Below the pieces are notes generated by a model. It made no database searches. It had not been told where the DNA came from and was given only the letters and a program-made list of their open reading frames with translations. A stretch of DNA of 5,743 nt from Oscillospiraceae bacterium. GTDB lineage: Bacteria; Bacillota; Clostridia; Christensenellales; Aristaeellaceae. Positions 4,900 to 5,743 of this stretch are shown here, one piece after another. The translations under genes and the position numbers were made by a program. Location of the stretch: the NCBI GenBank assembly GCA_031266295.1, contig JAISBH010000063.1, forward strand, positions 1 to 5,743. Reading direction: 5' to 3'. The stretch's first letter is position 1. Each line of letters opens with the position of its first letter.

Positions 4900-4995
4900 T
4901 AAACGATATTCACTACTCAATCATTGCGCGAAACCTATCAGTTATTGCGGCGTTTCAGCGCTATACTCCGCACCGCTTTGAATTTTAAGTCGAGT

Positions 4996-5011
4996 TAAGG
5001 AGGCTTCCTTA
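4996..5011. repeat. Inverted repeat TAAGGA / TCCTTA downstream of the AraC gene
   Basis: TAAGGA (4996-5001) and TCCTTA (5006-5011) form a perfect 6-bp stem with a GGCT loop, 61 nt past the AraC stop. In transcript direction it is followed by ACTCGACTTAAAATT, without a T-run, so a terminator call is weak. It lies upstream of the importer promoter and could equally be a protein-binding site. A second small palindrome, CGACGCGTCG, lies nearby at 5025-5034. Confidence 0.35.
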
Positions 5012-5072
5012 CCGCCCTTTGACGCGACGCGTCGGCGCGAGCGGCCAAAAGACACGCGAATCCGGGAATTTC

Positions 5073-5743
5073 TTAGCTGTTCGGAGCGCCATTGACCACG
5101 GCTGTCGAATCTGCGGACTCGTGCAGGTTGACATACATCCGGCGGTATTCAGAGGGCGTGCAACCATTGCGCTGCTTGAATATCCGGTTGAATGTGCTGA
5201 GCGACCCAAAGCCCGAAAGCATCGCCACGTCGGTCATGCAGCTATCCTTTTCGGCAAGCAGCTGCACGGCCTTCCTCATCCGCGCCTCGGTGACGAACGA
5301 TAGGAACGATGTGTTGGTGCAGCTCTTGAACAACCTTGAGAAGTAGAACTTGCTGTATCCCATATTGGCGGACAGAGCCTCAAGCGTCAGCGGTTGAGCG
5401 CAGTTTTTGATGATATACGCGCACGCTTCCGCTATCACGCGGGTGTTCTCGTCGTTAGGGACGACGCCGCTGTCGCTGCGCGTGTTGTTCATGATGTACT
5501 CGCCCATCAGCGCGAACAGGTCGAGCAGCCTCGCGTATATACGTGCCTCGGCGAACGGCCTGCCCGAATGATGAGTTGACTGGATATCGAACATCACTGA
5601 CAGCATCTTTCCCGTCAACTCGGGTTCGTCGCCGCCGCGCAGCACTGGACAGCTGGGAAACAGCCCCCACGTTCTGCGGAAGTCATGCAGCGTGGTCAGC
5701 AGCGCTTGCGGAAACTGCAGCACCAGCGACGGCCTGTGATCGC
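5073..5743 (-). CDS. AraC-family transcriptional regulator, N-terminus beyond window
   Basis: At least 222 residues are visible; the frame is open to the right edge, so the start and most of an N-terminal sensor domain are missing. The GTG at 5723 is probably internal, because coding-like sequence (HRPSLVLQFPQALL) continues above it. The C-terminal DNA-binding domain has both helix-turn-helix motifs: LTLEALSANMGYSKFYFSRL at about 5390-5331, and the second at about 5237-5142 with VAMLSGFGSLSTFNRIFK leading to the family hallmark GCTPSEYR. A 22-residue polar tail follows and ends in NGAPNS. This family usually senses a small molecule through an N-terminal cupin domain and activates nearby catabolic or uptake genes. 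It lies 244 nt upstream of the binding-protein gene on the same strand, making the importer its likely target. Confidence 0.93.
   Translation of the reverse strand, partial: DHRPSLVLQFPQALLTTLHDFRRTWGLFPSCPVLRGGDEPELTGKMLSVMFDIQSTHHSGRPFAEARIYARLLDLFALMGEYIMNNTRSDSGVVPNDENTRVIAEACAYIIKNCAQPLTLEALSANMGYSKFYFSRLFKSCTNTSFLSFVTEARMRKAVQLLAEKDSCMTDVAMLSGFGSLSTFNRIFKQRNGCTPSEYRRMYVNLHESADSTAVVNGAPNS

Noticed and set aside
4985..5011. Intrinsic terminator for the AraC gene
   Set aside because: The TAAGGA/TCCTTA stem is real, but it is AT-containing, short and not followed by a T-run in the direction of transcription, so it is listed only as an inverted repeat.

Overview
The window looks like part of a Bacillota genome, probably a clostridial or Paenibacillus-like lineage of moderate to high GC. 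The evidence is strong AAGGAGG-type ribosome binding sites, the LplA/LplB/YtcP class of carbohydrate importer, and a GC-rich hairpin-laden intergenic segment of a kind I associate with clostridia. The lineage call is inference. All recognised genes lie on the minus strand, so transcription runs from high to low coordinates.

In transcription order: (1) an AraC-family regulator, cut at its N-terminus by the right edge (5743-5073); (2) a 244-nt gap with the likely operon promoter and several inverted repeats; (3) a 548-aa extracellular solute-binding protein (4828-3182); (4) a 640-nt stretch without a convincing gene (3181-2542), packed with short perfect hairpins and one 33-nt-period tandem repeat; (5) arr, a rifampin ADP-ribosyltransferase (2541-2146); (6) an LplB-type permease (2079-1150); (7) a YtcP-type permease (1130-231); (8) the first 59 codons of a VOC/glyoxalase-fold protein, running off the left edge (177-1).

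The binding protein and two permeases form the extracytoplasmic and membrane parts of a CUT1-type sugar or oligosaccharide ABC importer. No ATPase is encoded here, and importers of this class often borrow a shared MsmX-type ATPase. The AraC protein probably controls the importer. The VOC protein may be a cytoplasmic accessory enzyme, but its substrate cannot be read from this fragment.

The most unusual point is that the importer genes are split by about 1.1 kb holding the hairpin region and an antibiotic-modifying enzyme gene. A 9-nt direct repeat (CTCTGTCGC on the plus strand) lies just after the binding-protein stop codon and again just before the permease ribosome binding site. Removing the DNA between the copies would leave a normal 33-nt intercistronic gap. 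This suggests, without proving, that the hairpin region plus arr is an insertion into an ancestral operon. The hairpins could also set the ratio of binding protein to permease by shaping the mRNA.
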